From Pyxicephalus adspersus (Eukaryota > Chordata > Amphibia > Anura > Pyxicephalidae), in contig NC_092860.1 in the NCBI RefSeq assembly GCF_032062135.1, positions 68,915,820 to 68,979,819 of the forward strand: 64,000 nt of DNA, written 5' to 3'. A model generated the notes under the pieces. It was given only the letters and a program-made list of their open reading frames with translations, did not search any database and was not told the origin of the DNA. Each line of letters begins with the position of its first letter. Position 1 is the first letter of the stretch. The translations under genes were made by a program, and so were the position numbers. This document shows positions 63,675-64,000 of this stretch, piece after piece.

Positions 63675-64000
63675 GGCCCTAATTCATCAAGCAAAATCGG
63701 ACGCTCGCTCGCGCATTAGTATTCGCGATCCGAAATCGTAAGCCGCCGCGCAATTCAGCAACTGAATGAGCTCGTGGCCGGAGCCGCGCATCTCCGGCAG
63801 CTTTACACTGGCAAGCTTGCATTAAAAGTCACTGTTCCCCTAAAAAATCATTCTTTCTAATGGCACACATATTACCCTTAGCCCTAAAAAAAAATGTTTG
63901 TTTTACAATTCATACTATTGTGAGATGACATATTATGAAGTGCTTACTAGTATATATACAGCTTGATCTCATTTAGTTTGCAGTGTTGCAAAGCAAACCA
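63675..64000 (+). mobile_element. GGCCCTAATTCATCAA-type element, start only
   Basis: It begins GGCCCTAATTCATCAAGC and follows the 51671 copy (CCGGCAG, AAGCTTGCATTAAAAGTCACT). At about 63905 it jumps to CATACTATTGTGAGATGACATA, text that lies much further on (about 59036) in the complete copy. So it is an internally deleted variant that runs past the window end. Confidence 0.7.

Noticed and set aside
1..64000. CRISPR arrays, bacterial operons, tRNA or rRNA genes
   Set aside because: No regular spacer-repeat arrays, no ribosome-binding-site-led gene clusters and no cloverleaf or rRNA motifs were seen; all tandem repeats have no unique spacers.

Overview
This window is animal repeat DNA, most probably from an anuran amphibian. 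That source is inferred from the mix of repeats: Ty3/gypsy chromoviruses, Tc1/mariner, piggyBac-type TTAA elements, CR1, L2, L1 and Tx1-like LINEs, Penelope-like elements and an endogenous retrovirus. No intact host gene was found. Nearly every recognisable protein is the decayed product of a transposable element, broken by stops, frameshifts and internal deletions. Several insertions can be ordered in time from target-site duplications (TSDs) that are still readable.

Layout. 1-2450: an unidentified ORF, a 26-bp tandem repeat, an LTR-like stretch and a composite piggyBac-type repeat. 2470-4540: a very old Ty3/gypsy element on the minus strand. 5090-6945: a nearly full-length but broken gene of a Cys-rich transposon-like family (called the CYLC family here); an internally deleted sister copy is at 16989-17735 and a possible terminal fragment at 25025-25247. 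8854-9284: a MITE with TA target duplication. 9447-10880: a Penelope-like element. 14122-16940: two CR1 LINE copies. 19546-20010: a Penelope GIY-YIG fragment followed by a weak hammerhead-like motif. 22015-23620: a Tc1 element with both ends but a mutated catalytic triad. 23737-25025: a gypsy PR-RT fragment.

25265-39038 is a stack of nested insertions. A minus-strand chromovirus (Gypsy-C) was entered by a Tc1 element (27287-36943). That Tc1 was entered separately by an L1-like LINE (27624-31171, itself carrying a hAT MITE at 30396-30691) and by a plus-strand chromovirus (Gypsy-B, 31588-36294). A piggyBac-type MITE sits in the Gypsy-C LTR (38429-38946). 39039-44400 is a minus-strand endogenous retrovirus pol remnant (IN, RNase H, RT) split by an L2-type LINE (39917-43375), which is split in turn by a MITE (40107-40790).

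44855-50055: an inverted-repeat element, a hammerhead-like motif, a truncated Tc1 and a minus-strand Tx1-like LINE with ORF1 and ORF2. 50056-51665: gypsy PR-RT (Gypsy-E). 51671-59723: an inverted-repeat element of about 2.4 kb entered by the most complete retroelement of the window, Gypsy-A (52049-57661, minus strand, two LTRs, a decayed 5-bp TSD and a chromodomain). 59760-62345: gypsy gag, integrase and LTR fragments. 62770-63260: a second retroviral RT fragment. The window ends inside another copy of the inverted-repeat element.

How the parts work together: the encoded enzymes (RT/RNase H/integrase, LINE RT, Tc1 transposase, GIY-YIG nuclease) mobilised these elements when intact. The MITEs carry only termini and depended on enzymes supplied elsewhere. 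No copy here looks fully functional from sequence alone.
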